This document shows, piece after piece, positions 56,101 to 64,000 of a DNA stretch of 64,000 nucleotides. Made by a program: the position numbers and the translations under genes. The stretch's first letter is position 1. Every line of letters begins with the position of its first letter. The notes beneath the pieces were generated by a model that did not search any database, was not told the origin of the DNA, and worked only from the letters and a program-made list of their open reading frames with translations. The stretch comes from Hofstenia miamia (taxonomy: Eukaryota > Xenacoelomorpha > Acoela): the NCBI GenBank assembly GCA_004352715.1, contig SCFE01000061.1:1503588-1567587 (forward strand), in the 5' to 3' direction.

Positions 56101-59100
56101 AGCTGCTTTTAGCAGCCAAATAAAAAATAGTTTTTAAAAATCCTTTAATTGTAAACAAGTATTTTTGAGCAAAAAACACGTTTTTTCACTGAGTCATCAT
56201 CAACATTTTCAGTTGATGTCGCTTTTTCCTCAAGATTGATATATTTAAGTTCAACTTGTGCTGCGACCATAAGATTTTCGAAGATGTAATGGACAAATAG
56301 TGTATCAAATGGGGTCTATCAGCACTAAGACTAGTTCTTAATCGAATGTGTCCTGAGAATTCCCGCTCACCCCATTGATTTTATGAAGAGTTTTGCTTGG
56401 TAGTCGATGAAATGGAAAATTGTTGATACTAATCGCAATTCTGAAGTCGATTTAGTGGGTACATTATAGTGTACAAAAACCGTTCTGGGTTGACTATCTA
56501 CGTAAATAAAGTATAAAAGTTCTTTATGGGGGAAACCGATTTGATTAGTTGTTAACACCCTTGTTAATGTCATATCAAAGATGTTAGATTTCAGAATTTA
56601 CTTTGTCGTTTTTGGTACGTTTGGTTCTTTGACAATAAATGTTGTTTTGCAGATTTAATTATTAGTTAATATTTTTATGTATTGTCAGTTATAGATAATG
56701 TGACTCTGTAAATATTACGGATAATAATCAAGTAACTTTTCTCCCCTGTTCAAGTATTTTTACAATTGTTTTAGACATTTCATATAAAGATATTCAACTT
56801 TTGCGAAAAACATTTTATACGTTTGGAATCCGGCAGTTACCTAACGCTTTTTATCAAATCGCTGAAACTAATTCTGATTAAAAGAATTAATCAAACACTA
56901 GATTTTTTTTAAATAGCTTACAATATTTTCAAATATTGTAATATTGAATTCAAAAATGTCATAATTTCGCATTTTGGAAGTTAAGAAGGGAAATTTTATT
57001 TAACTGATAAGTTGACCATCGTTGAATTTATTCATAAAAATTTCCTTTTGGAGGATCATTTGTACAAAAATGTGTTTTTAAGTATGTTTGCCATTTGAAT
57101 TGTGCTGGGGCATAACTCGTAGATTGACTAATTCTTTCTATTTTATCATTCGAATTCAATTTCAACATGTATTTCATTCAATATTAAATATGGAGAATGG
57201 CTTTTTATTGGAGCCACACAAAAAACGAAAATTGAAGCGTTTTAAATCAATTTAAAGCGTGTTTTTACCAACGGTTCAATTCAGTTTAAATTTACAATTA
57301 AACTCATAACCAATCAAAATTTATGAATTTTTTATGATGAGCAAACTGTTTTTTGCAAATACGCATTTAAACTTAACATATAACAGCAAATAGGTTATTA
57401 CGTTAATAATTTAGTATTAACAGCTATATTAAATTGCAAGTTGAAATAAGCAACTTTATAAATTGCTTTGATTGGAAATACGGTTTATAGCAATTGATTA
57501 TGGGAATTTAAAAGATATTCTGTTATTAATTTTTGAAATCTTACCAGGCCTGGAAACGGGTCCAATTTTTTGGACCCAACCCGATTCGTCTTCCTAAATC
57601 TGATTTGAGTGCACCAAAACAAACAAAATTATGTGTGTTTTCAAACATAACTAGCTAGCCAGTAGTGAAAATATATGTGATTTGGTATGCAACAAAACAG
57701 TTACAAGTAGCACATAGTTTAATTGTTCAATGTAGCGGCAAAAACATATACATGTAACCAGCAATCAGTGGCGTACGCAAAAGGGATATGGTGGAATGCC
57801 CCCGTCAGGTGTTCAAAATTGATTTTTATTGACTAAATAAAAAAATCGGAAAAATGATTAAAAAAAGTTACAAACTAAGATCCTGAATTGCATTTTTATG
57901 GTCTAATTTATCAATATTTTCAAAAATTTTCGCGGAGCTCCGATCCGCTTTTGTGACTCACTTGATGTCCCCCGTCAAAATTTTCTGCCGACGCCCCTAC
58001 CAGTAATTAATGACAACGTTATTGAATAAACCAACCTGGCCCTATTTAATGAAAAAACTTCTTTGACCCGACGATAAGTTGACCCAGCCGACCCGTGGAT
58101 CGGGTCGACTCGTTTCCACCCCTGCATCTTACTTGGTACCGAGTGCATTAATTGGTTGTATTTTAGAAGAGTTTCTGCATGCTGCTCAAGCTTTTTCTCA
58201 AGTCACACCTTTAGAAATAGATATTCTCTTTAAATTCGCCAGTCTTAACCATGATGCTGGGTAAGTTTTGTTTGTAAAATATTCTCGAGAAGTTCAATAT
58301 TTATTTGGAAAAAACGTCAATGTTTTCTGTACTAACTTCCTCTTTAAGTCTAATCTTTCAATGTATTCATAGAACAAACACATGGAGTTATTACATTCGA
58401 TGTGATTTTTCTTACGCTTAAATCAGTATTTCTGTCGTCATCGTCAACAGCATTAAATCGGCTTTTATAATGTTATCTTACGGAAATTTTCATTTAACGT
58501 GGTTAATATATCTGCATGTATGAATACGAAATATGTATGTAGTCAACCCTTATTGCAGTCATTTATACTTAAGGTTTATTTTTTGTTGTTTATTGTAAAT
58601 TTCCAGCAATATTTGGATTCGCAGTGTTACTGTTCAATATTCATTGCTGCGCGGGATCGCTTTGTGCTATCTATCTAATTGAAGTTCGCGAAACATCTGT
58701 GTTAATTTTTGTTGTAAAGGCATTTTATATTTCTATGTAGATCACAAAGTTATCAACTTTTTTACATTTTGCGTTGTATGTTTGTATGCATTGCATAATT
58801 TTTCGGTGGACAACTTTTAGCCTGGTTGTCTAGATCAGAGATGGAAGTAGAGCGGGGCAGTTCGGGGCGAGTATGGGGCAAGATTTTTCTAAAATGGGTA
58901 CCCATGGGACAAAAGTGGGGCAAAAACACTCTTGAGTTGAGAAAACTGAACCAAAAATTTCCAATTTTTGAGATTTTAAAAGTAATTTTCTTACATCAAA
59001 GTTTTTCGCTTGATAAAATTTAGTCGCATTTTGAAAAATTAATTACAATGCATTTCTATTTGTTAGTGAAATTTGATTCAATTCAATAATACCAAGAATA

Positions 59101-60519
59101 TCTATTTTATCAGGTTTTGCAATTGCACTTGAAGTTATGCAATTAACCTAGCATAAATATATTGCATAAAATATTCGCTTTATATAGTTAAAATTTCAAT
59201 ATATTTTGATATTAACAATGTTTTTAATATGTATTGTCATCACGTTTGTTATTAAATTTCTATTGGTAGTAAGTAATAGTAAAGATAGCATTTCAAAAAA
59301 TGATTCTGTATTTTCTAGGCAGTAAGGATTCAAAATAATTGGCTGTTGTGATGTGGTGTAGTGTTATGAAAATTTCAATAAAACAAATATGGGGTAATAA
59401 TATATCGGAAGTAGTTTTTGGAGCATACATTTTTGGTTGGGGCACTTTCGGGCTGGAGAAAATAAAGCGTGGGGCAATATGGACCAGATGTTAGCAGGTG
59501 GAAATGTTGCAGTACACAAAGTCTGTGGGGCGGGGCAGGGGAGTTCACAAAAATCGGCCCCACTTCCATCTCTGGTCTAGATTTGGTTTTTTTGCTTACT
59601 GCTTCCTCTGGAAAGCAATAGTCCCAAATATCCATTGAGATTTGTTGGCAATAGTTCTTTCATTACTTTTGTGGAGTCACGGAGATGTTCAAACGACAGT
59701 GCATTATGTTGCATGACTTCGGGCAGTCGTAATCTCCTACATTTGGGTCGTGGATAATTCCTAACTCAAATTTCTTAGTATGATCAGTACGAAATTCAGA
59801 TGATTGTTGTGCTTAAAATGTTTTGTTTTTATTTGGGTAATCTACGCAATTATTTAGAATTATATTTTATTTAAAATTGTTTCACCGTCATGGATTTCTC
59901 AGCCAATGGGGTTCGTGTGGTCCCGAAAATGGTTGTTACTGATATTTTTCCTTTAATATTTTTCAAATACCCCAAACAGTGATGGTCATATATTAAGATG
60001 GGGTACAATATGTATTACATTAATGCGGAATTGATGCTGTGTGGTTTGCCTTGTGTTGACGCATGACCTACTGTCATTATAGAAGGTCTTGATTGACGTC
60101 TTAGTACATACTCAGTAGATTCTATTACAGATAAAATATCCAAAAATGTCGAAATACATGTAAATCGATTTTAAACGTAGAAACTATATATTTGATTAAT
60201 ATAAACGAAATTATAGGCAATGTAAAAATACATATAAATATTCACAATAATTTATATGGCCATCACCGCCCCTAAATTTTGTTTAATTTTCATCTTGTTT
60301 GTTTAGTTTTATTAATCGTGGTGATTTTGACTTGATAGCGCCTCGGGAAGATGCTGTCGAAGTGTTTGATTATGCGGAAACTGTTGCCTTGGTATGATCC
60401 TTTCGAATTACTTTTAGTTCATTTGCTATTCTTTTAGAATGATAAAGCTGAATCCCGAGGGTTCCTGTTAGCTACAGCGGAAAGTCTTTATCGCTTTGGA
60501 TTAGGCTCTGCTGCTGGAG
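38692..60519 (+). CDS. SLC25A12/SLC25A13: Aralar/citrin-type mitochondrial aspartate-glutamate carrier, N-terminal half
   Basis: Calcium-regulated inner-membrane exchanger of aspartate for glutamate plus H+, part of the malate-aspartate shuttle. Exons: probable 38692-38700, then 39845-39901, 39946-40207, 43488-43627, 53105-53251, 53300-53435, 58167-58260, 60307-60391, 60438-60519, all with matching phases and together about 337 residues. The EF-hand regulatory domain is clear. The loop D-S-S-K-D-G-F-V-S-F-D-E keeps all the positions that bind Ca2+ in EF2 of human aralar. Later come HCPFNFDCEFVKLHFG, SEFTQFLQ, TTIRTHLLTP and QVTPLEIDIL. The last exon enters carrier helix 1 (AESLYRFGLGSAAG); the remaining carrier repeats are outside the window. 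Introns reach 9.5 kb and are loaded with transposons. Confidence 0.92.
39845..39901 (+). CDS. SLC25A12/SLC25A13: Carrier exon 2
   Basis: gttgtttag|AAT ... AAG|gttgta: NPKRIPRANRQELFQIFQK, the helix corresponding to GDPHELRNIFLQ in human aralar. Confidence 0.8.
39946..40207 (+). CDS. SLC25A12/SLC25A13: Carrier exon 3 (EF-hands 1-2)
   Basis: ttttag|TATGCC to TTCA|gtatgt, phase 1. YASHKTASGEVMMTGHDFIQ, then the calcium loop DSSKDGFVSFDE, then PDSIYLMAFKLFDLNSSGYI. Preceding intron is only 44 bases. Confidence 0.95.
40208..43487. other. Carrier intron 3
   Basis: No transposon domain recognised. (TA)n at about 41818-41850. The ORFs at 41488-41922 and 42200-42436 show no known motif and are probably chance. 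Confidence 0.5.
43488..43627 (+). CDS. SLC25A12/SLC25A13: Carrier exon 4
   Basis: tttttag|ATGAGT to TTGCAG|gtaatt. NEFKKVYQKTVAFSHCPFNF ... FVKLHFGKNRNKELSYSEF, very close to the family. Confidence 0.95.
44613..45521. repeat. Outer inverted arms with (TA)n around a palindromic MITE
   Basis: CCACAACGCACCAAATTATA at 44613-44632 is repeated inverted at 45502-45521, each followed inward by a (TA)n tract. The tracts then meet the inner element. Gaps lie outside the left arm (44105-44612) and inside the right one (45226-45471). Confidence 0.75.
44658..45216. mobile_element. Palindromic MITE with ~80-bp terminal inverted repeats
   Basis: The left arm from 44661 (GAGTGATTCAGTTT...) and the right arm read backwards from 45216 (CAGGGTGATTCAGTTT...) agree over about 80 bases, including AAATAAGTGGTG and TAGATATCGCTATTTATT. 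The central ~390 bp is unique and non-coding. Long arms and no transposase make it a foldback-like non-autonomous DNA element; the CAGGGTGATTCA end is suggestive of a mariner/IS630-type source. Confidence 0.8.
45767..47088 (-). mobile_element. Tc1-like element with both ends
   Basis: Inverted ends CCCGCGGA...CTGAATAA (left; right end has TCCGCGGG after TTATTCAG) bordered by TA on both sides, about 1.32 kb, the size of a complete Tc1 element. The right end runs straight into a (TA)n tract, so the target was a TA repeat. Confidence 0.8.
45848..46923 (-). pseudogene. Tc1 transposase, near full length, DD34E, inactivated
   Basis: Minus strand from ATG 46923: a helix-turn-helix (SQTEIANDIGVSTVSRIIRR), GPKRKTTTR, a stop at 46729-46731, RTVRRRLREGGRI, a frameshift near 46505, NVIFSDECYFSV (first Asp), a stop at 46316-46318, then FQQDSAPCHTSKRS (second Asp) and SPNMNPIEAIWAIL (Glu). 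Exactly 34 residues separate the second Asp and the Glu. It ends at 45848 (TAA). All catalytic residues remain, with only two stops and one frameshift, so inactivation is fairly recent. Confidence 0.9.
47614..47868 (-). pseudogene. Possible P-type transposase C-terminal segment
   Basis: 84 codons. SRAFFRESAGGTYYI, then DVLTASKIGLLNSLEI, resembles the R-x-SGGxY-x-I...VL-x-x-EKK-x-R motif near the end of some THAP-type transposases; this is a by-eye resemblance. It lies in the right order and strand after the THAP fragment. Confidence 0.4.
47983..48307 (-). pseudogene. THAP domain of a P-element-like transposase, frameshifted
   Basis: ATG at 48307: MPNKCCVFNCRSNYKN (THAP C-x4-C start). A frame change follows, then YRFPKDVNERNAWLSRIHQK (the THAP F-P-K-D ... 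W block). After another frame change come VHGKPADPPNLF and a serine/proline tail to TAA at 47983. The P-R-D/VHGKP-DPP-F sequence is what follows the finger in THAP9/P-type transposases. The second Cys-x2-His pair is not preserved (LLFVKSID in its place), so zinc binding is lost. Confidence 0.75.
48480..49345 (-). pseudogene. P-type transposase catalytic region relic
   Basis: Three acidic landmarks appear in order, across several frames and stops. IIICIDEIQTVQKVSFRNGK (first Asp region, compare LTFDEM in the P element) comes first, followed by CAKTVLAVLVKSLCSDYFDV. Then AVIVDNLSING (second Asp), then LILIYDNTHLFKKF (compare LFLxFDxxHLxKN). Homology fades after NFQKLIKLYHL near 48810. It lies upstream of a THAP start on the same strand, so it cannot be the same copy in normal order. 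It is either a second copy or a rearrangement. Confidence 0.6.
49594..49785 (-). repeat. Dispersed ~200-bp repeat bordered by (TA)n, copy 2
   Basis: Inverted relative to 20345-20540; TA tracts at 49573-49593 and 49787-49802. Ends show GCGGGAAA / GAGCGGGA words next to the TA arrays. Confidence 0.75.
49803..53104. other. Remainder of carrier intron 4
   Basis: No gene. A possible MITE at about 52343-52602: its right end reads ACTTACATCTCTG, as in the hAT-like family at 61361-61779, but the left end matches weakly and no target duplication was found. Confidence 0.4.
53105..53251 (+). CDS. SLC25A12/SLC25A13: Carrier exon 5
   Basis: cttgtttag|GGTGTA to GTGGCT|gtatga, 49 codons: EEHAKQAFDILDPKDTGYI ... 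IMTTIRTHLLTPHVADNM. Matches ELQLEHARQAF...LTPFVEENL. Confidence 0.95.
53300..53435 (+). CDS. SLC25A12/SLC25A13: Carrier exon 6
   Basis: aatttag|GTCACA to CCAAAG|gtttgt after a 48-base intron: GGQRVSYPFFEGVNKLLSGM, then EVVRRVFDSIVDL. Confidence 0.93.
54750..55090 (+). pseudogene. Mariner transposase relic
   Basis: Plus-strand frames show RFPRGWGSITASQYSSIIKK, then LKVALAKTARKVTQACAV, the I-T-x-x-x-Y...LL-x-x-L-x-x-A...K-x-R-x-K block that precedes the second catalytic Asp in mariners. Many stops. Related but unreadable sequence extends upstream to about 54380. Confidence 0.4.
57545..58124. mobile_element. hAT-type MITE (580 bp) with 8-bp target duplication
   Basis: Ends CAGGCCTGGAAACGGGTC and (inverted) CAGGGGTGGAAACGAGTC. 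Flanks AATCTTAC (57537-57544) and CATCTTAC (58125-58132), 7 of 8 identical. Non-coding; carries a second MITE inside it. It lies 42 bases before carrier exon 7. Confidence 0.85.
57766..57999. mobile_element. Nested hAT-type MITE (234 bp)
   Basis: Inserted inside the 57545-58124 element. Left end CAGTGGCGTACGC; right end, inverted, TAGGGGCGTCGGC. Flanked by CCAGCAAT (57758-57765) and CCAGTAAT (58000-58007), 7 of 8 identical. Confidence 0.8.
58167..58260 (+). CDS. SLC25A12/SLC25A13: Carrier exon 7
   Basis: gtattttag|AAGAGT to GCTGG|gtaagt: EEFLHAAQAFSQVTPLEIDI and LFKFASLNHDAG. Confidence 0.95.
58836..59574. mobile_element. hAT-type MITE (739 bp) with perfect 8-bp target duplication
   Basis: GTCTAGAT at 58828-58835 and again at 59575-59582. 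Ends CAGAGATGGAAGT and ACTTCCATCTCTG are perfect complements over 13 bp, and the adjoining sequence is G-rich on one strand. No transposase. In carrier intron 7. Confidence 0.95.
60307..60391 (+). CDS. SLC25A12/SLC25A13: Carrier exon 8
   Basis: tgtttag|TTTTAT to GCCTTG|gtatga: FINRGDFDLIAPREDAVE, the linker helix (LTLADIERIAP in human). Confidence 0.9.
60438..60519 (+). CDS. SLC25A12/SLC25A13: Carrier exon 9 (start of the transmembrane domain)
   Basis: cttttag|AATGAT to GGAG|gtattt, phase 1. FLLATAESLYRFGLGSAAG corresponds to carrier helix 1 start (QIAESAYRFTLGSVAGA). The PxD-x-x-K signature exon is not found up to 64000. Confidence 0.92.
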
Positions 60520-63500
60520 GTATTTTCTTTGCCATTTTGTGATATAGACTTTGTTAGCATTTCACTGTGAAATTGCCTTGACTGATACACAAATTTTTCT
60601 CTTGATGAGTTTGTAGACAATTATTTGTCCATCTCGTTGGAAATGTCAACATACTGTGAAAATTTAATTTTTTTTTGGAAATGTATTGATCTTCCATAAA
60701 AATGACATTCCCACTGTTAGATATTGACATTGATTTAAAATCTACTATTGCAATTTATTCATAATAGATGAACATGAATTTGTGTAAAATTTCAAAAAAA
60801 TAAAATTACTATGCATGATTATCTTTTGCTGATGACATTATGAAACAAAAATATTGTTATCTTAGTTTTGTTTTTTTTCCTACCTTTACTCCTGTTACTT
60901 ATCACTATATACTTTTTGCAGATATGACTATGGTCTCAAACAAATTACTCTGCAAAACAGAAATGTTAAGGAAATCTGTTTTGGTATTTATCACTACAGT
61001 AGGTTACTATTTAGTGACAGCCTGCTACTTTGAATTGTAAATGGCATGCTCTGATGTTAGAAAGTCTTTGTAAATATAATTGTTTACTCTGCAAGTTGCC
61101 TTGGAATTTTTAATTAACCCCAACTCGAAGGCATTAATTATAGCTATAAAGTAGAAGGCATACCAAGCATGAAGTGAGCAATAATATGTATGAAAAGGAA
61201 TTTAATAACGATTAATTATAGCATCATTTATGGAACATATGGCTCCTAACATGTTATTTTTTTATTTGACCATAATATAGCCTTTAGATTTACTCAATCA
61301 AAATATGAAAACATGAAAATGAACTTGAAACATTCTGAAAATCTCAAAACTTTTCAAGAGCAGAAATGTAAGTGGGCCTGAAATTTCAGGGCTTTCCAAG
61401 TTGAGAATCACAGGATTTGGGCTCAAGTTCAAGCCCACAGAATAGTAAAAAATGAGCGTAGCCTCAGACAAACAAGAATCCAATGTTAAATACACTCTTC
61501 AGGAAAATTCATCATGTATTATATTATAAAAAATAAATCTGCAAAAGCTATGAAATCCTACAGAATCAAAAAAACGCATTTTAAATGTAATTCATTTTAA
61601 ACCAACATTAAAGTAGCTGTAAAATGTGCGCTCTTTTTTTATGAGCTTATCCGAAAATATAGTCATCTGTTATATCTAGTGTTAATTAGTTAGAGACCCA
61701 AACAAGGCCCAACAATTCAACAAATTTCCCAATCAAATCCAGTCCATTCCATTGGTACCCAAGCCCACTTACTTCTCTGATTTAGTGAAACAAGAGTATC
61801 GCAGATTACTGGTATTATTTTTTTAAAGTTCATAAAGAACTTTCATTTTTTATAAATGTGATATTCTGAAATATCAATCTAAATATTCTTATGAGCTGCA
61901 TTCTATCTATTATATTTCAACAGCCAGTTACTTTTTGTGTGACAGATTTTATTATCTTACACAGCCAACACCCAATACGAATACGGTTTTGTTTTATTGT
62001 GTTGATATAATTAGTTGGAAAATTTAGAAAATTATTTATTAAGCAAAATGTCTTTTATATATTCAGCTAGTATATTTGTTGTCTAGAGTTTTAGAAATGA
62101 AAAATGTAGATTAATCTTAATTTTTAGTCTAAATTACAGCTTGTTGTGCTTGAAAATTACCATACATAGGCTCACATTTTACACAGCTTTGTACGCATAC
62201 AGTCCCACTCAAAAGTATTGCAAGGCCTTCGTTTTACTCAAATAATTTACATTTAGTTGTGAATTATGCTGCACAGGATTATAGCTGGATTTAAAACAAA
62301 TCATTATTGTTTATCTTCAACAGAGTTTAATTAAAATGAGTATTTGGAGAGAAATTGCATGTTTATTGAACGTACCTGATTTCATCCAAAGCCTGATTTT
62401 TATTGTAAATCTGGTTTAATTGGTTTTATTTTAAGGAACAAACTCTCTATTGAAGCGCACGTACAAAAATGAGCAAAATTTAGTCAACAACTGATTTTTT
62501 CAGTGTATATATATTTAAATAATCATTGATGTGCGACAGTAGATGGCGTTTTTCTCTGTTATAAATGTCGAAGCGATGAATGCTTATAAAATAGTTCGTA
62601 GAGAGCTTAGATTAATGTTCATTTGCATTTATTTAGAGAACATATAAGTGAACATATAATTGGTCCATTGGATACCTTGTAACCCGGCCTGATTCTGAAA
62701 CGCAGGCCCTGGTGAATCGGTTATATCTGGTCCGGGGCGTACCCAGTTCGTTCTTTTAATAATATAAGCCCATGCCCAGTCCGTTGAGTATCAAATCTGA
62801 ATATAATTTTATAATACACATTTTTTTAATATTTTGCTAAGCATTCAATATATTAATTGAAACAAATTGCCAGAAAAACTACAATCTAGGAATCCGGATT
62901 TATTGATTGATTACACCCATTCAAATGAATTCAATTGTTGAATGCAGAAGTGTAGTGATATTATCTCTTCTGTCAATATAAGCCCAATTTGAAATAACAA
63001 TGAATTGTCGCATTAGGGGTAGTTTGGTAATTGATTTGAACCAAGTTTAAGCTGTTCTAAGCAATACATGTAATGATCGATGATTATGTTCTCAAGGTTT
63101 CATTGGAACGCAAGGAATGCTAGATTACGTATTGGATGCATACATTATTTATATTATATTTTTCCAGTCTGACCTATTTAGAGATAATTTTTTATACCAT
63201 AACCAAAGCCTGGGTCGGCCCTTTCGAAATTTAAGAATTTCAATTTTGGCCTGATTACAACTTTGGACATATAGTCACAAACGATGGCGGATTCAGGAGT
63301 TGAGATTCTCTATTCGATTTAATTTGCCTATATTCAAATGATAATAAAATTTTTCGAAAACTTTAATATGAATTTGATTTTCTTTTATACAACATTAATG
63401 CAGTAGTTTTACTTATTTTCACCTGAGACTTAAAATTCTGTATAAAAAATTTTTTCCAGTGTCTGCGCTATCAATACATTTTTTAAATAGAATCTTGTAA

Positions 63501-64000
63501 CATTAAGAAATTTATTCCAACAGTAATTGAATTCTTAGTAAAGTGTAACACTGAATTTAATTTTTCCCTAATAAGATTGGCTGAGAAACTTGAGTGAATG
63601 TAAAACGCAAAAAATGGGTTCATACATATCCAAGACCTAATTCTGAAGTCGAAATGTTTCTGTTATGATTACCCAAGGTTAGCTATGAAAACGCATTTAT
63701 TAAGAAATAGCTCCTAGCTATACAGAATTTCCTTGCTAAAAACTTTTAATTTTGAGAAGAGAGCCTATTCAGGATAATTAAAGCAAAGAGATTATACATC
63801 CTATACACCATAAATCATTTGTTTTACTAAAAATACCTACTATTGGAAAGTAAAAGCCCCATTAGTTGATAATATTAAAATTTTAATAATAGTAGTTAAA
63901 AACAGGTGCTCAATCCAACGCCTGGGGTAGTCCTGACAATTTCCATAAAAATGCTCAAGCTTTTCTTTTACTTCTTAGTAGTGCATAATAGTTGCTCTAA
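60520..64000. other. Carrier intron 9 and window end
   Basis: Apart from the probable MITE at 61361-61779 no exon was found. GC-rich words (CCGGCCTG, GGGTCGGCCC) at 62680-62740 and 63205-63225 may be the ends of another diverged MITE. Confidence 0.45.
61361..61779. mobile_element. Probable hAT-type MITE (419 bp)
   Basis: Left CAGAAATGTAAGTGGGC and right, inverted, CAGAGAAGTAAGTGGGC agree at 15 of 17 positions. The flanking 8-mers do not match, so the insertion is old or the limits are off. Confidence 0.55.

Noticed and set aside
1-64000. tRNA, rRNA or snRNA genes
   Set aside because: No cloverleaf with A/B boxes or conserved rRNA core was noticed by eye; a tRNA scan would be needed to exclude them.

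Overview
The window comes from a eukaryotic nuclear genome, almost certainly an invertebrate metazoan. It is strongly AT-rich, its genes are split by spliceosomal introns (gt..ag, from 42 bases to over 9 kb), and it is crowded with animal-type transposons (non-LTR, Ty3/gypsy, hAT, Tc1/mariner, P/THAP). About twenty (TA)n microsatellites are scattered through it. Species and phylum cannot be fixed from what is here. It is a draft scaffold with N runs at 1212-1961, 9031-9051, 15102-15122, 16127-17126, 19025-20024, 33349-33583, 36971-37803, 44105-44612, 45226-45471, 47129-47429 and 55219-55296. Many of these sit inside or beside (TA)n tracts.

Three host genes can be read with confidence. (1) UBC9/UBE2I, the SUMO-conjugating enzyme, is on the minus strand with three exons between 11648 and 6257, 164 aa. 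(2) A DJ-1/PARK7 family protein is on the minus strand with five exons between 23509 and 18315, 187 aa. (3) The N-terminal half of an aralar/citrin-type mitochondrial aspartate-glutamate carrier (SLC25A12/13) is on the plus strand, with eight clear exons from 39845 to 60519 and a probable three-codon first exon at 38692. Its carrier domain runs off the right edge. A fourth, unrecognised two-exon gene (minus, 9558-9061, 149 aa, with its own poly(A) signal) lies inside UBC9 intron 1. These genes have unrelated jobs (SUMO conjugation, redox/deglycase-type protein, mitochondrial transport), and nothing suggests they act together.

Layout: 1-500, the endonuclease fragment of an APE-type LINE. 475-3840, a non-LTR retrotransposon whose C-terminus carries a CCHC knuckle and a restriction-like endonuclease. 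6.2-11.7 kb, UBC9 with the nested orphan gene. 13.0-13.9 kb, a broken Tc1 transposase. 18.3-23.5 kb, DJ-1, whose 4.3-kb intron is packed with repeats, including an element with 15-bp inverted ends around 182-bp tandem repeats. 23.7-31.3 kb, a decayed Ty3/gypsy element primed by tRNA-Trp, with a deleted mariner nested in it. 31.5-32.5 kb, a miniature LTR element with the same primer site. 36.2-37 kb, the 3' end of a hAT transposon. 38.7-60.5 kb, the carrier gene. Its introns hold a palindromic MITE, a Tc1 element with intact ends, P-element (THAP) relics, a mariner relic and several hAT MITEs with target-site duplications. 60.5-64 kb, intron sequence with one more possible MITE.

Two short (21-N) gaps are flanked by identical copies of sequence (196 and 127 bp). 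These look like unmerged contig ends rather than biology, and one of them duplicates a coding exon.
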